Positions 1 to 11,661 are shown, counted from the stretch's first letter. The stretch is DNA of 64,000 nt from Clostridiaceae bacterium (GCA_902363375.1 CABIZX010000005.1:1-64000); one strand, 5' to 3'. Notes: a model not told the origin generated them from the letters alone. Made by a program: numbers and translations.

Positions 1-41
1 CCAGCGTTCGTCCTGAGCCAGGATCAAACTCTCAATTTAAA
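1..41 (-). rRNA. 16S ribosomal RNA, 5' end only
   Basis: The reverse complement of the first bases reads GAGAGTTTGATCCTGGCTCA followed by GGACGAACGC, the universal 5' end of bacterial 16S rRNA. Only about 40 nt lie in the window; the gene continues leftwards off the edge. The exact 5' end is approximate. It is transcribed away from oriC, directly downstream of gyrA on the same strand, an arrangement known in clostridia. Confidence 0.97.
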
Positions 42-184
42 AGTTTGAGCTTTGCTCTTTTTTCGCTGACTTGTTAAGTCATTTATTTGATAGATTTCTC
101 TATCGGAATTAACTGGTTTTACCTTTTTCTCTGTTTAATTTTCAAAGACCATTTGGTTTATCGCTTACTATTTACGACTTTTTT

Positions 185-213
185 AGTTTACTATATAAAC
201 TTTATGTTGTCAA
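185..213 (-). promoter_or_regulatory. rRNA operon promoter (sigma-A type)
   Basis: On the minus strand TTGACA (213-208) is followed by a 17-nt spacer and TAAACT (190-185). It lies about 145 bp upstream of the 16S 5' end, as expected for an rrn promoter. The perfect -35 and ideal spacing support it; the -10 is only 4 of 6. Confidence 0.7.
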
Positions 214-605
214 CACCTTTTTAAATATTTTTAATTTAATCTGTTGTTCACACATCGTTGCATCTCTCAGCGACAAAACATATATTATCATGATTATTCA
301 TACCAATATCTATATATATATCGTATTATATAGCATTATAATGATTTTTCTCTTAAATTTATCATTTTTCTTCATTATTCATGTATTGATACACCTGGAT
401 ATGTTTCTTTTATTCACATTAAACATTTTAAAATATTATAGCTTAAACTATATAAATATTTAATATTTTAAAATTTGATCTAACCTTTAATAACAAACTA
501 TCGCTTACTTAATATAGTCAATTTTTATTTTTTGGGTAACCATCTAATTAACTATGACGTTATCTAGATTGATTAAATGAACCTATCAATTATACATACT
601 TAAAT

Positions 606-643
606 AAAAAAGAAAGACTGATATAATATCAGTCTTTCTTTTT
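606..643 (-). terminator. gyrA transcription terminator
   Basis: AAAGAAAGACTGATAT is repeated in inverted form as ATATCAGTCTTTCTTT, giving a long stem with almost no loop, followed on the minus strand by a T-rich tail. It lies just downstream of the gyrA stop and would separate gyrA from the rRNA operon. Confidence 0.85.
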
Positions 644-659
644 AAATGAATATATTAAA

Positions 660-3221
660 TTATTCTATATTATTATCTTCATTTTCTTCAAGCTCATTAG
701 CTGTTTCTAATTCCTCTATTGAATCTTTAGGCTCATCTAATTCACCTTCAGTATTAATAATTTCATCTATAGATACTTGTTTATCTAGCTTCTTCTCTTC
801 CTCACTACTATAATTAATTTTTGCTATAGCTACTATATTTACATCTTCTCCAGTTTTCATAAGGGTAACTCCCATAGCATTTCTACTAGTTGTAGATATA
901 TCACTTACATTGATTCTTATTATTATACCATTATTATTTATAAGCATAATTTCATCTACATCTCTAACTACTCTAGCACCAATAACATTTCCTGTCTTGT
1001 CTGAGATCTTATAGGTTTTTATTCCCTTTCCACCTCTTCTTTGGAGTGTATAGTTTTCTATAGCAGTTCTCTTACCAAAACCTTTTTCACTAATTACAAG
1101 AAGCTCTTCATTTGGTTTTGCTATTATCATAGATACAGCAATATCACCTTCTCTTAGCGTTATAGCTCTAACCCCTGTAGTAGTTCTTCCCATATTTCTA
1201 ACTTCTTCTTCACTAAACCTTATAGAGTATCCATCTTTGGTTACAAATAATACTTCATCATCGCCTTTAGTTATTCTAACACCAACAATTTCATCGTCTT
1301 CTTTTAGGTTTATAGCATTAAGTCCATTCTTTCTAATGTTTTCAAACTTATCTAATGACGTCTTTTTAACCATTCCAGATTTAGTTCCCATTAATAGATA
1401 ATTATCACTATCGAAAGTTCTTATAGACATAACTGCTTGTATATTTTCATCTGAATCTATCGGTAGCATATTAACTATATTAGTTCCTTTAGCAGTTCTT
1501 CCACCTTCAGGTATCTCATAAGCTTTTAATTTATATACTTTTCCCTTATTAGTAAAGAATAATATATTATTTAAGGTTGGAGTTATCAAGAAGTGTTCTA
1601 CAAAATCATCTTCTTTTGTAGTAATACCTTGTATACCTCTTCCACCTCTTTTTTGAGCATTGTAAGTATCTGCTGGTAAACGCTTAATGTATCCTCCATG
1701 AGTTAAAGTTATTACTATATCTTCATCATCTATTAAATCTTCATCTTCAAAGCTATAAGGATTCTTTTCTATAAGAGTTCTTCTATCATCCCCATACTTT
1801 GCTTTTATTTCACTTAGTTCATCTTTTATTATGTTAAGTAATATTTCTTCACTGTTAAGTATTGATTGTAGGTAAGCTATTGTATTCATTAACTCATTAT
1901 ATTCTTCTTCAATTTTATCTCTTTCTAGCCCTGTTAATCTTTGTAGTTTTAGGTCTAAAATAGCTTGAGCTTGCTTTTCTGAAAGATTAAATTTTTCAAT
2001 TAATCCATCTTTAGCTTCTTGAGTTGTTTTAGATGCCCTAATTAAAGATATTACTGCATCTATATGATCAAGAGCAATTCTTAATCCTTCAAGTATGTGA
2101 GCTCTTGCATTAGCTTTATCTAAATCAAAAATAGTTCTTCTTGTTACTACATCTTTTTGATGATTTAAATAATGAACTAAAATTTGCTTTAAATTAAGTA
2201 CTTTAGGTTCATTATTAACTAAAGCAAGCATTATAACACCAAAAGTGTCCTGCATCTTTGTATGTTTGTAAAGCCTGTTTAAAACAACATTTGCATTTGC
2301 ATCCCTTTTTAGCTCAATAACAATTCTCATACCTTCTCTATCTGATTCATCTCTCAAATCAGATATACCGTCTATTTTCTTATCTTTTACTAAATTTGCT
2401 ATAGACTCTATAAGATTTGCTTTATTAACCATGTACGGTATTTCTGTAACGATTATTCTATTTCTACCATTATGTTCTTCAATTTCAGCTTTTGATCTAA
2501 CTAAAATCCTTCCCCTACCTGTTTCATATGCACTTCTAATACCACTTCTACCTAGTATTATTCCACCTGTAGGAAAATCTGGTCCCTTTATTTCAGTCAT
2601 TAAATCTTCAACTGTAGCTTCTTGATTATCTATAAGCATAATTACAGCATTTATAACCTCATTAAGATTATGTGGTGGTATATTAGTTGCCATACCAACG
2701 GCTATACCTGAAGATCCATTTACAAGTAATGTAGGAAACCTTGCTGGTAAAACTGTAGGTTCTTTCTCTTCACCATCAAAGTTTGGTATAAAGTCTACAG
2801 TTTCTTTATTTATATCACGAAGCATTTGACTAGCAATTTTACTCATCTTAGCTTCTGTGTACCTCATTGCAGCAGCACCATCACCATCTACAGATCCAAA
2901 GTTTCCATGTCCATCAACTAGCATATATCTTATTGAAAAGTCTTGTGCTAATCTAACTAGGGCATCATATACCGAACTATCTCCATGTGGGTGATATTTA
3001 CCTAATACATCTCCGACTATTCTGGCACATTTTCTATATCCTTTTTCATAAGTTATTCCTAATTCATGCATAGAGTATAAAATTCTCCTATGAACAGGTT
3101 TTAATCCATCCCTAACGTCTGGTAATGCTCTTCCAACAATAACGCTCATAGCGTAATCTATATATGATTTTTTCATTTCATGCTTTATATCTATTGGTAT
3201 TATCTTATCTATAGTATCCAT
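660..3221 (-). CDS. gyrA: DNA gyrase subunit A
   Basis: Breakage-reunion subunit of gyrase, which with GyrB introduces negative supercoils using ATP. The protein has 853 residues. The catalytic tyrosine is Y121 (AMRYTEA). The quinolone-resistance region reads [12 protein letters not shown], with Ser and Asp present at the positions equivalent to E. coli S83 and D87, the susceptible-type residues. The C-terminal beta-pinwheel carries the GyrA box QRRGGKG at about 727-733, which separates GyrA from ParC. The last 50 residues form an acidic Glu/Asp-rich tail. The start follows an AGGTAGGTG ribosome site and lies 30 bp after gyrB, so the two are co-transcribed. Confidence 0.98.
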   Translation of the reverse strand: MDTIDKIIPIDIKHEMKKSYIDYAMSVIVGRALPDVRDGLKPVHRRILYSMHELGITYEKGYRKCARIVGDVLGKYHPHGDSSVYDALVRLAQDFSIRYMLVDGHGNFGSVDGDGAAAMRYTEAKMSKIASQMLRDINKETVDFIPNFDGEEKEPTVLPARFPTLLVNGSSGIAVGMATNIPPHNLNEVINAVIMLIDNQEATVEDLMTEIKGPDFPTGGIILGRSGIRSAYETGRGRILVRSKAEIEEHNGRNRIIVTEIPYMVNKANLIESIANLVKDKKIDGISDLRDESDREGMRIVIELKRDANANVVLNRLYKHTKMQDTFGVIMLALVNNEPKVLNLKQILVHYLNHQKDVVTRRTIFDLDKANARAHILEGLRIALDHIDAVISLIRASKTTQEAKDGLIEKFNLSEKQAQAILDLKLQRLTGLERDKIEEEYNELMNTIAYLQSILNSEEILLNIIKDELSEIKAKYGDDRRTLIEKNPYSFEDEDLIDDEDIVITLTHGGYIKRLPADTYNAQKRGGRGIQGITTKEDDFVEHFLITPTLNNILFFTNKGKVYKLKAYEIPEGGRTAKGTNIVNMLPIDSDENIQAVMSIRTFDSDNYLLMGTKSGMVKKTSLDKFENIRKNGLNAINLKEDDEIVGVRITKGDDEVLFVTKDGYSIRFSEEEVRNMGRTTTGVRAITLREGDIAVSMIIAKPNEELLVISEKGFGKRTAIENYTLQRRGGKGIKTYKISDKTGNVIGARVVRDVDEIMLINNNGIIIRINVSDISTTSRNAMGVTLMKTGEDVNIVAIAKINYSSEEEKKLDKQVSIDEIINTEGELDEPKDSIEELETANELEENEDNNIE

Positions 3222-3251
3222 ATTTACACCTACCTTTACTATAGCTTAATG

Positions 3252-5174
<1,923 letters not shown>

Positions 5175-5178
5175 TTAC

Positions 5179-5442
5179 CTAAAGTTCACAGTATGACATA
5201 TTAGTCCTTTTGCATAAAGTAGATGATGATATAGGTGACAAATAAATCTTACTTTTCTTATTTACTTCCGCGATAATAAACGATTTAGGTTTATCGTTAG
5301 TTATACGTTGTACAAAACCATCTTCTTCCGCTAATCTTAAAAATTGACTAGTATCTGGACTGTACATAGTTGACTCTATATCAAAAATTCCTATTATATC
5401 CTTGATTGGTACAACTATACTTTCGCCTAAGTGTAAAAACAT
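5179..5442 (-). CDS. remB: RemB/YaaB-type DUF370 protein
   Basis: 87-residue member of the DUF370 family. The N-terminus (MFLHLGESIVVPIKDIIGIFD) and the C-terminal SPISSSTLCKR match the pattern of B. subtilis RemB (YaaB), which occupies the same slot between recF and gyrB. In B. subtilis the Rem proteins influence biofilm-matrix gene expression; RemA is a DNA-binding protein and RemB is its relative. The role here is inferred from family and position. It has a clear GGGGGAAA ribosome site and 19-20 bp gaps to both neighbours. Confidence 0.85.
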   Translation of the reverse strand: MFLHLGESIVVPIKDIIGIFDIESTMYSPDTSQFLRLAEEDGFVQRITNDKPKSFIIAEVNKKSKIYLSPISSSTLCKRTNMSYCEL

Positions 5443-5462
5443 AGTATTTCCCCCTAACTACA

Positions 5463-6557
5463 TCAATTTATTTCTTCTATGCTTCCTTGTTCAACATTAA
5501 ATATTTTCATGTTATTGCCTTTTAAATATTTTTTTATTCCCGTAATTCCCGTACACGTTATTAATGTTTGTATCCCATTTATAGACTTTAATATATATTC
5601 TTGCCTTTTTGTATCTAATTCAGACAATACATCGTCAAGTAATAATAGTGGGTATTCTCCAATTAATTCTTTTATGATTTGTAATGATGCAAATTTTATT
5701 GTTAAGACAGAAGTCCTTTGTTGTCCTTGTGATCCAAATATTTTCACATCTTTTCCATTTATAAATATAGAAAAATCATCTCTATGGGGACCTATGGATG
5801 TAATTCGTTTTTCTAAATCCCTTTTTCTACTACTTTTTATCAATTCATATAAGTTATCTTTTATATTATCACTACTTTTAAGTTGCATTAAGTAGTTAAA
5901 TTTAATAGATTCCTTCCCCTGGGTTATGTCACTATGAATACTTTTAGAAAACTCATTCAGCTTTTCTATATATCTCAACCTTTGAGCGATTATGTAACCT
6001 CCAAATTCAGCTAACTTAATGTCATATATGTCCAACATATCTATGTCTCCACTGAATTTCTTTAAGATAACGTTTCTTTCATTTAAAACCTTTTTATACG
6101 AAGATAAACAATAATAATATTTCTTATCTAACTTACAAAGCTCAATATCTAGGAATCTTCTCCTAAATGATGGTGAGTCCTTAACTATATTTAAGTCTTC
6201 TGGTGAAAATATAACTACATTAAGGATTCCAACCATATCCTGTAGTTTTGATATTTTTATTGAGTTTATATTTATAGCCTTTTTACCGTCTTTAAAAAGT
6301 TTTATATTAATCTTTTTATCTAATCGTTCTTTTACAACATAAGCACTAATATATGCTTCATTACTATTCCATTCTATAAGCTCTTTATCTTTATTGGTTC
6401 TATGTGACCTTCCTACACTTGAATAATATAGAGATTCAAGTATATTAGTTTTACCTTGTGCATTATCACCTTGAAAAACATTGGTTCCATCACATAATTC
6501 TAAGCTCATATTTCTATAATTTCTAAAATTTATTAAGTTTAAATATTTAACATACAT
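5463..6557 (-). CDS. recF: DNA replication and repair protein RecF
   Basis: SMC-like ATPase that helps load RecA at gaps and stalled forks. The Walker A motif GDNAQGKTN is near residue 29, the ABC signature is SQGQQRTS, and the Walker B/D-loop reads LLLLDDVLSELD. I chose the ATG at 6557 (MYVKYLNLINF, 364 residues) rather than the GTG at 6569, because AGGTGGG (6571-6565) overlaps that GTG and lies 7 nt before the ATG. It begins the recF-remB-gyrB-gyrA run; a gap of about 140 bp separates it from rlbA. Confidence 0.95.
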   Translation of the reverse strand: MYVKYLNLINFRNYRNMSLELCDGTNVFQGDNAQGKTNILESLYYSSVGRSHRTNKDKELIEWNSNEAYISAYVVKERLDKKINIKLFKDGKKAININSIKISKLQDMVGILNVVIFSPEDLNIVKDSPSFRRRFLDIELCKLDKKYYYCLSSYKKVLNERNVILKKFSGDIDMLDIYDIKLAEFGGYIIAQRLRYIEKLNEFSKSIHSDITQGKESIKFNYLMQLKSSDNIKDNLYELIKSSRKRDLEKRITSIGPHRDDFSIFINGKDVKIFGSQGQQRTSVLTIKFASLQIIKELIGEYPLLLLDDVLSELDTKRQEYILKSINGIQTLITCTGITGIKKYLKGNNMKIFNVEQGSIEEIN

Positions 6558-6665
6558 AAAAACACCCACCTAAAATTATATCATAATATACATTCTAAGT
6601 GTGAAAATTACTGTAAAAATATAAATATAGCTAACTCTCAATTATAATAATAAATACAAAACTCA

Positions 6666-6690
6666 AAAGGCTGAAATATTTATCAGCCTT
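6666..6690 (-). terminator. Hairpin after rlbA (attenuator or weak terminator)
   Basis: AAGGCTGA (6667-6674) and TCAGCCTT (6683-6690) form an 8-bp stem; on the minus strand the following bases are TTTTGAGTTTTG. The interrupted T-run suggests partial termination between the dnaA-dnaN-rlbA and recF-gyrase segments. Confidence 0.6.
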
Positions 6691-6695
6691 ATGTT

Positions 6696-6902
6696 TTATA
6701 CAATAATATACTCTTGCTCTTGAAATTTTATTCTATCACCTTTATAAAGTTTTCTGCCTCGTCTTACCTCTACTTCATCATTAACTTGAACCTCTCCACT
6801 TTGTATATAGAATTTAGCTTCTGATCCTAAAGTAGTAGCTCCAGTAAATTTTAAAAATGAGTCTAGCTTTATAAATTCTGTATCTATTTTTATTTCTACC
6901 AT
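6696..6902 (-). CDS. rlbA: S4-domain RNA-binding protein RlbA (YaaA)
   Basis: 68-residue S4-type RNA-binding protein. The core reads GSEAKFYIQSGEVQVNDEVE followed by RRGRKLYKGD, typical of the YaaA/RlbA family found between dnaN and recF in Bacillus and Clostridium. The precise RNA target is not known to me; the family is linked to ribosome large-subunit biology by name and fold. The start has an AGGATGTG ribosome site. Fourteen bases separate it from dnaN, so it is in the dnaA-dnaN operon. Confidence 0.88.
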   Translation of the reverse strand: MVEIKIDTEFIKLDSFLKFTGATTLGSEAKFYIQSGEVQVNDEVEVRRGRKLYKGDRIKFQEQEYIIV

Positions 6903-6916
6903 ATACTTCTCACATC

Positions 6917-8023
6917 CTAATTATTATTGGCAATTCTTACAGGAAGTATTAAATATACACTATTATCATTATCTTGATTTCTTATTATACAAGGAGAAAC
7001 TGACGATGTAAATTCCATGGTTATATTTTCATCTTCCAATGTTTTGAATATATCTATTAAGTATTTAGAATTAAATGCAGTTTTTATTCCTTCACCTTGC
7101 AATATTATTTGCATTTCTTCTCTAGCCTTTCCCAATTGAGAATTCGATGTTACAACTAAGGTATCATCAAATATATCGAATTTTACAAGATTAGTATTTC
7201 CATCCTTCGCCATAAGTGATGCTCTTTCTATGCAACCTAGAATTTCACTTCTATTAACCGTAACTTTTAAATTATGTTCCTTAGGTATAATAGATTCATA
7301 TTTAATAAAATCACCTTCTAGTAATCTAGATATGACTTTAGTATTTCCAAAGTTAAATAATATATGGTTTTTAGTAAATGTAATTTCAACATTATCATCG
7401 GTATCTTTAAGAATTTTAGAAACTTCATTAAGAGTTTTTCCTGGAATTACTGATTCTTTATCAGACATACAATCCATAGATTCACTCTTTAATGCTACTC
7501 TAAAACCATCTAGAGCAACCATATTTAATTTGTTTTCTTTAACTTCAAGTAATACACCTGTTAGTATTGGTCTTGTATCATCTTGAGCTATAGCAAATAT
7601 AGTTGATTTTATCATATTTTTTAAAGTTTTTTGAGATACTGATAAAACCACATCTTCTTCTATACTAGGTAATGTTGGATACTCTCTTGAATTAAAATAT
7701 ACTAATTGAACGTTTGATCTTTGGCACTTTAACTCTACTTCGTTATTACTAAGTTCAGTTATTTCAACCGTATCGTTAGGTAGCTTTCTTATAATTTCTC
7801 CAAATAACTTAGAGTCAAGAACTACCTCTCCTTCATCTATGATATTAGCTGGTATTTTTGTTTCTATGCTAACTTCTATATCAGATCCAATTAAAGTTAA
7901 TACTCCATTCTTTGCAGATAAATAGATTCCTTGAAGTATAGGTAAAGTTGATTTTCCTGTAATGGCCTTTTGGACATCTGAAATGGCCTCTTGCAATAAG
8001 TTTTTTTCTATTAAGAATTTCAT
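6917..8023 (-). CDS. dnaN: DNA polymerase III beta subunit (sliding clamp)
   Basis: Ring-forming processivity clamp that tethers the replicative polymerase to DNA, 368 residues with three repeated clamp domains. The N-terminus (MKFLIEKNLLQEAISDVQKA) and the C-terminus ending in LPVRIANNN match the family. An AAGGAGGATTTAATATG start is clear. It lies downstream of dnaA, separated by the 258-bp oriC2 segment. Confidence 0.97.
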   Translation of the reverse strand: MKFLIEKNLLQEAISDVQKAITGKSTLPILQGIYLSAKNGVLTLIGSDIEVSIETKIPANIIDEGEVVLDSKLFGEIIRKLPNDTVEITELSNNEVELKCQRSNVQLVYFNSREYPTLPSIEEDVVLSVSQKTLKNMIKSTIFAIAQDDTRPILTGVLLEVKENKLNMVALDGFRVALKSESMDCMSDKESVIPGKTLNEVSKILKDTDDNVEITFTKNHILFNFGNTKVISRLLEGDFIKYESIIPKEHNLKVTVNRSEILGCIERASLMAKDGNTNLVKFDIFDDTLVVTSNSQLGKAREEMQIILQGEGIKTAFNSKYLIDIFKTLEDENITMEFTSSVSPCIIRNQDNDNSVYLILPVRIANNN

Positions 8024-8281
8024 ATTAAATCCTCCTTATTCACATAAAAAATTGCTATAAATAGCTTAGATAACTAAATAATATTTAGTAGTAGTAGTAG
8101 TAGGGGCTGTTGATTTGTTGATAAGTACCTATACGCTAATAATATCAACAAATTCTGTGTAAAATAAATTGTGGATAAACTAATTTTAAAATTCAGTAGT
8201 TATCCACAGTATTAAGAATATATTTTTTTTGCAAAACAATCCACAGGAAACATTTTTAAAATTAATAACAACTGTTACTAG
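8024..8281. other. oriC: oriC2: origin segment between dnaA and dnaN
   Basis: Non-coding, AT-rich, with DnaA-box sequences TGTTGATTT (8108-8116) and TGTTGATAA (8116-8124), perfect boxes TGTGGATAA (8170-8178) and TTATCCACA (8200-8208), and a weaker CAATCCACA (8237-8245). A run of six TAG repeats lies at 8086-8103. In B. subtilis and C. difficile the unwinding region lies in this dnaA-dnaN interval, so this is the probable site of strand opening. Confidence 0.85.
8086..8124 (+). other. DnaA-trio element with adjacent tandem DnaA boxes
   Basis: Six consecutive TAG trinucleotides (8086-8103) are followed by GGGC and then two DnaA-box-like 9-mers sharing one base (8108-8116, 8116-8124). This order, AT-rich then trinucleotide repeat then GC-rich then DnaA boxes, is that described for the basal unwinding system in B. 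subtilis, where DnaA spreads from the boxes onto one strand through the 3'-GAT-5' repeat. Function is inferred from that match. Confidence 0.8.
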
Positions 8282-9634
8282 TTATTTTTGATTTATCCTC
8301 TTTGTTAACTCAGCTATAGCTGATTGAAGGCTTTCGTCCTTTTTTAGGTTTTGAGATATTTTCTCGTATGCATGTATTACAGTTGTATGATCTCTACCAC
8401 CAAACTCTTCCCCTATTTTAGGTAGAGAGGTATCGGTAAGTTTTCTTGAAAGATACATAGCTATCTGCCTTGGAAATGCAACATTCCTGGTTCTTCTAGC
8501 TGATTTAAAGTCATCTACTTTTAGATTGTAATAACTAGAGACAATGTCTTGAATTAATTCAATAGTAACTTGTCTTGAGTTTCTGTTTGATATAATGTCT
8601 TTCAAGGCTTCAGAAGCTAGATCTACACTTATATCTTTATTAGTTAAAGATGAATAGGCTACTATTCTGATTAAAGCGCCTTCCAGTTCTCTAATATTAG
8701 ATTTAATTTGTGTAGCTATGTACACCATAACTTCATTAGGGATATTTAGATTTTCTACATCGGCCTTCTTTTTCAATATAGCAATTCTAGTTTCAAAGTC
8801 AGGGGGTTGTATATCAGCTATAAGTCCCCATTCAAACCTAGATCTCAATCTGTCTTCTAATGTAGGAATTTCCTTAGGAGGTCTGTCACTTGAAAGAATA
8901 ATTTGCTTATTTGCATCGTGAAGAGCATTAAAAGTATGGAAGAATTCCTCCTGAGTAGATTCCTTTCCTGCTATAAATTGAATATCATCTATAAGAAGTA
9001 CGTCTACATTTCTGTATTTGTTTCTAAACTCAACATTTTTATCATCTTTAATAGAGTTAATAAGCTCATTTGTAAATTTTTCAGATGAAACATAAACCAC
9101 CTTAGATTTTGAATTAACTGTTTGTATGTAACTTCCAATAGCATGCATTAGGTGAGTCTTTCCAAGCCCAACCCCTCCATAGATAAATAGAGGATTATAA
9201 GCTTTTGCAGGTGATTCTGCTACAGCTAAAGAAGCGGCATGAGCAAATCTATTACTATTTCCTATGACAAAAGAATCAAAGGTATATTTAGGATTTAGAG
9301 TTGCTGACATTTCATCATTTACAACAAGATTAGGCTTATTGCTTATATGTTTATTAGGTGACGCATCTAAATCAGATGCCTCTTCTGAGCGGATGACAAA
9401 ATTTATTGAGTATGATTTATTGCACGCTGCTTGAATAGAATTTTTTATTAAGTCTTTATATCTATTCTCTAGGATATCCTTAGTGAAGTCATTACGAACA
9501 CCAAGAGTTATGGATGAGTCGGTCATTTTTAGCGGGTCAATACTTTTTATCCAAGTATTAAAGCTAACCTCTGTGAGCTCGGCTTTAAGTATTTCCAAGG
9601 CTTTATCCCAAATTTCATTTACATAGGTGCTCAT
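8282..9634 (-). CDS. dnaA: Chromosomal replication initiator DnaA
   Basis: AAA+ initiator that binds DnaA boxes and melts oriC. With the start at 9634 ([16 protein letters not shown]) it has 450 residues, the normal length. Evidence for this start is AAGAGGAGGATATAAAATG; an upstream in-frame extension to 9742 would add 36 hydrophobic residues absent from the family. Walker [10 protein letters not shown] is near 152, Walker [10 protein letters not shown] near 212, and the DNA-binding signature [15 protein letters not shown] is near the C-terminus. It is flanked on both sides by DnaA-box clusters, so it is probably autoregulated. Confidence 0.98.
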   Translation of the reverse strand: MSTYVNEIWDKALEILKAELTEVSFNTWIKSIDPLKMTDSSITLGVRNDFTKDILENRYKDLIKNSIQAACNKSYSINFVIRSEEASDLDASPNKHISNKPNLVVNDEMSATLNPKYTFDSFVIGNSNRFAHAASLAVAESPAKAYNPLFIYGGVGLGKTHLMHAIGSYIQTVNSKSKVVYVSSEKFTNELINSIKDDKNVEFRNKYRNVDVLLIDDIQFIAGKESTQEEFFHTFNALHDANKQIILSSDRPPKEIPTLEDRLRSRFEWGLIADIQPPDFETRIAILKKKADVENLNIPNEVMVYIATQIKSNIRELEGALIRIVAYSSLTNKDISVDLASEALKDIISNRNSRQVTIELIQDIVSSYYNLKVDDFKSARRTRNVAFPRQIAMYLSRKLTDTSLPKIGEEFGGRDHTTVIHAYEKISQNLKKDESLQSAIAELTKRINQK

Positions 9635-10100
9635 TTTATATCCTCCTCTTAAAATATTTATATATATTTTTAAATAGAAAAAAAGATAAAAATCCACAAG
9701 AGTATCAACAGAATAATAGATACATATAAAGTTGTTTACCATTGTTAAAATTTTTATTCACATGTTTATAATTTGTGTTTTATAAAAATAAAAAATATAC
9801 TTATTAACAATATATAATTATAAGTTATACACAGACTAATTTGATGAAAAACATTAAAATTTCATAAAAAAACACAAAAAAATGAGAAAAAATAAGAGTT
9901 ATTCACAAAATAATCAACAGGTTGTGCATAACTTGTTCGAAAAATAACTTATCAACATCCTTACATAATGATATCAAAAGATTGGAAGCTATTCAATAAG
10001 TTATCCACAAAAAATATAAATTTGTGGAGTTTTTATTAACAAGGTTGTTTAAAAACATAAAAAAATGACATATTAATAATGTTAGAAAATGTTCAAAATA
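9635..10100. other. oriC: oriC1: DnaA-box cluster upstream of dnaA
   Basis: Very AT-rich and non-coding. Box matches: TTATTCACA (9754-9762), TTATACACA (9825-9833), TTATTCACA (9899-9907), TGTGCATAA (9923-9931, reverse), TTATCAACA (9949-9957) and the perfect TTATCCACA (10001-10009), plus weaker ones such as TTATTAACA (9801-9809). Together with the cluster at 8108-8245 this gives a bipartite origin. The dnaA promoter must also lie here, but I could not pick it with confidence. Confidence 0.85.
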
Positions 10101-10106
10101 GTTATC

Positions 10107-10135
10107 TTGACATAAGAGATACTTACATTTATAAT
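10107..10135 (+). promoter_or_regulatory. rpmH-rnpA promoter (consensus sigma-A)
   Basis: TTGACA (10107-10112), a 17-nt spacer and TATAAT (10130-10135): a perfect consensus promoter about 75 bp before rpmH. It drives the rightward operon out of oriC. Confidence 0.92.
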
Positions 10136-10210
10136 CTAATAGTGAAACTTATAAAGTAGTGATAATTTAATTGCTATAAATGACATATAAGATGAAGGGG
10201 GTGCAAGCGC

Positions 10211-10345
10211 ATGTTCATGACTTACCAACCTAAAAAAAGACACAGAAAGAAAGAGCATGGATTCAGAAAAAGAATGAGTACTGCTTCTGGAAGAACTGTT
10301 CTTAAGAGAAGAAGACAAAAAGGAAGAAAAAAATTGACAGCATAA
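10211..10345 (+). CDS. rpmH: 50S ribosomal protein L34
   Basis: Short basic ribosomal protein of 44 residues beginning [18 protein letters not shown] and ending [13 protein letters not shown] (QKGRKKLTA). This is the usual length and sequence pattern for clostridial L34, immediately rightward of oriC. The ribosome site is AAGGGGGTG, about 9 nt before the ATG. It is followed by a hairpin and then rnpA. Confidence 0.96.
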   Translation: MFMTYQPKKRHRKKEHGFRKRMSTASGRTVLKRRRQKGRKKLTA

Positions 10346-10368
10346 GGGCCGCTAATGTGGCCTTTTTC
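10345..10368 (+). terminator. Attenuator hairpin between rpmH and rnpA
   Basis: GGGCCGC (10347-10352 region) pairs with GTGGCC (10357-10362) and is followed by TTTTT. Placed between the abundant L34 and the scarce RNase P protein, it likely lowers read-through into rnpA. Confidence 0.75.
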
Positions 10369-10398
10369 TGTAATTAAGAAAGAGAGCAACAGAAATCT

Positions 10399-10758
10399 AT
10401 GAAAGAGGAAAGGCTAAGGAAAAACCCTGAGTTTAGATTAGTATATAGAAGAGGAAAATCTTTATCTACATCTTTATTAGTGTTATACGTATTCAAAAAT
10501 AAAAAGGGAATTAATAGAGTTGGGATATCCGTAAGTAAAAAAGTGGGTAAGAGCGTAATTCGTAGTAGAGTAAAGAGGCTCATAAGTGAAAGTGTTAGAT
10601 TAAATAAACAAGGATTAAAACAAGGGTATGATCTAGTCTTTGTTGCAAGAAGTGCTTCAAAGGATAAGAGTTATAAAGAAATTGAAAACTCAGTAAAGTA
10701 TTTATTTAAGAAATCAGGGCTTAACAATGTTGAAAAAAATATTACTAATAGTAATTAA
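10399..10758 (+). CDS. rnpA: Ribonuclease P protein component
   Basis: Protein cofactor of the RNase P ribozyme, which matures tRNA 5' ends. It has 119 basic residues with the RNR signature [16 protein letters not shown] near residue 52-67 and the FxxxYRRGKS segment near the N-terminus. The ribosome site is weak (AAGAAAGAGAG at some distance). The 3' end overlaps yidD by 32 bp, suggesting translational coupling. Confidence 0.96.
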   Translation: MKEERLRKNPEFRLVYRRGKSLSTSLLVLYVFKNKKGINRVGISVSKKVGKSVIRSRVKRLISESVRLNKQGLKQGYDLVFVARSASKDKSYKEIENSVKYLFKKSGLNNVEKNITNSN

Positions 10759-10939
10759 ATTTTATAGAAAATATATATCTCCCATGAAAGTACCATGTTG
10801 TATATATGAACCAAGTTGTTCTTTATATGCAATCCAAGCTATCGAAAAATATGGTGCAATCAAAGGGAGCTTTATGGCTATTAAGAGAATTTTGCGGTGT
10901 CATCCATACCATAAAGGTGGATATGATCCTGTTAAATAG
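10727..10939 (+). CDS. yidD: Membrane protein insertion efficiency factor YidD
   Basis: 70-residue protein with the YidD pattern [35 protein letters not shown] and GYDPVK at the end. In E. coli YidD associates with the inner membrane and assists YidC-dependent insertion. It sits between rnpA (overlapping) and yidC, the conserved position. Confidence 0.93.
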   Translation: MLKKILLIVIKFYRKYISPMKVPCCIYEPSCSLYAIQAIEKYGAIKGSFMAIKRILRCHPYHKGGYDPVK

Positions 10940-10960
10940 AAAATCTTAGGAGGGGTTAAT

Positions 10961-11626
10961 TTGACAAATTACTTATCTGGTATATTTGAACAAATATTTT
11001 ATGCGGTGCATAGGTTTGTTCAGTTGATTACAACGAATCCAGACATATCTTTTGGAGTTGCAATAATATTATTTACATTACTTGCAAGAATATGTTTATT
11101 ACCACTATCTCTAAAGCAAACTAAAGCTACAGCTAAAATGAGTGCAATTCAACCTGAAATACAAAAACTTCAGGCAAAGTATAAAAATGATCCTCAAAGA
11201 CAACAAGCTGAGATGATGAAAATATACAAAGAGAATAATGTCTCACCATTTAGTGGATGTTTACCAATGCTTATTCAATTTCCTATTATAATATCATTAT
11301 TCTATGTATTTAAGTCAATAGATTATCAAGGGGCTGGATTCTTATGGGTACCAGATTTAGCACAAAAAGATCCAACTATGATATTACCAATAGTATCAGG
11401 TTTAACAACTTATTTTTCTACTAAGGTTATGCAACCAGCAACTGGAGAAGCTGCTAAACAAACTGGCATGATGAATATTGGTATGTCAATTTTCTTCGGA
11501 TTCATGTCATTACAATTCCCAGGTGCATTAGTACTTTATTGGACTATAGGAAACTTAATTCAAATGGCACAATCTATGATATTAAATAAAATTTATAAAA
11601 AGCCTGAAACTAAACCAGTGAAGTAG
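10961..11626 (+). CDS. yidC: Membrane protein insertase YidC/OxaA
   Basis: Inserts and folds membrane proteins, alone or with SecYEG. It has 221 residues, short as in other clostridia, with about five hydrophobic segments and a basic C-terminus (KIYKKPETKPVK). The arginine in LLARICLLPLSL, in the first conserved segment, corresponds to the functionally important groove residue. There is no lipoprotein box, unlike B. subtilis SpoIIIJ. The start codon is TTG, after an excellent GGAGGGG site. Confidence 0.95.
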   Translation: MTNYLSGIFEQIFYAVHRFVQLITTNPDISFGVAIILFTLLARICLLPLSLKQTKATAKMSAIQPEIQKLQAKYKNDPQRQQAEMMKIYKENNVSPFSGCLPMLIQFPIIISLFYVFKSIDYQGAGFLWVPDLAQKDPTMILPIVSGLTTYFSTKVMQPATGEAAKQTGMMNIGMSIFFGFMSLQFPGALVLYWTIGNLIQMAQSMILNKIYKKPETKPVK

Positions 11627-11661
11627 AATCATTTTATTATTGAAAGGGCGGTATCTAAAGC

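Larger units (their letters stand above)
41..660 (-). other. rRNA leader and upstream region, no protein gene
   Basis: About 620 bp between the 16S 5' end and gyrA. It holds the rRNA promoter (185-213), a boxA-like antitermination element on the minus strand (GGTCTTTGAAAA, near 139-150) and the gyrA terminator (606-643). The rest is AT-rich with no open frame of note. I saw no second clear promoter. Confidence 0.7.

Noticed and set aside
5479..5895. 138-codon plus-strand frame opposite recF
   Set aside because: Antisense to conserved RecF motifs; no ribosome site or recognisable domain.
6572..6590. TGATATAAT before recF as a promoter
   Set aside because: It is so close to the ribosome site that the transcript would start within or after it.
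10136..10583. Minus-strand frames opposite rpmH and rnpA
   Set aside because: Ser/Leu-rich mirror frames of Arg/Lys-rich genes, with no other support.
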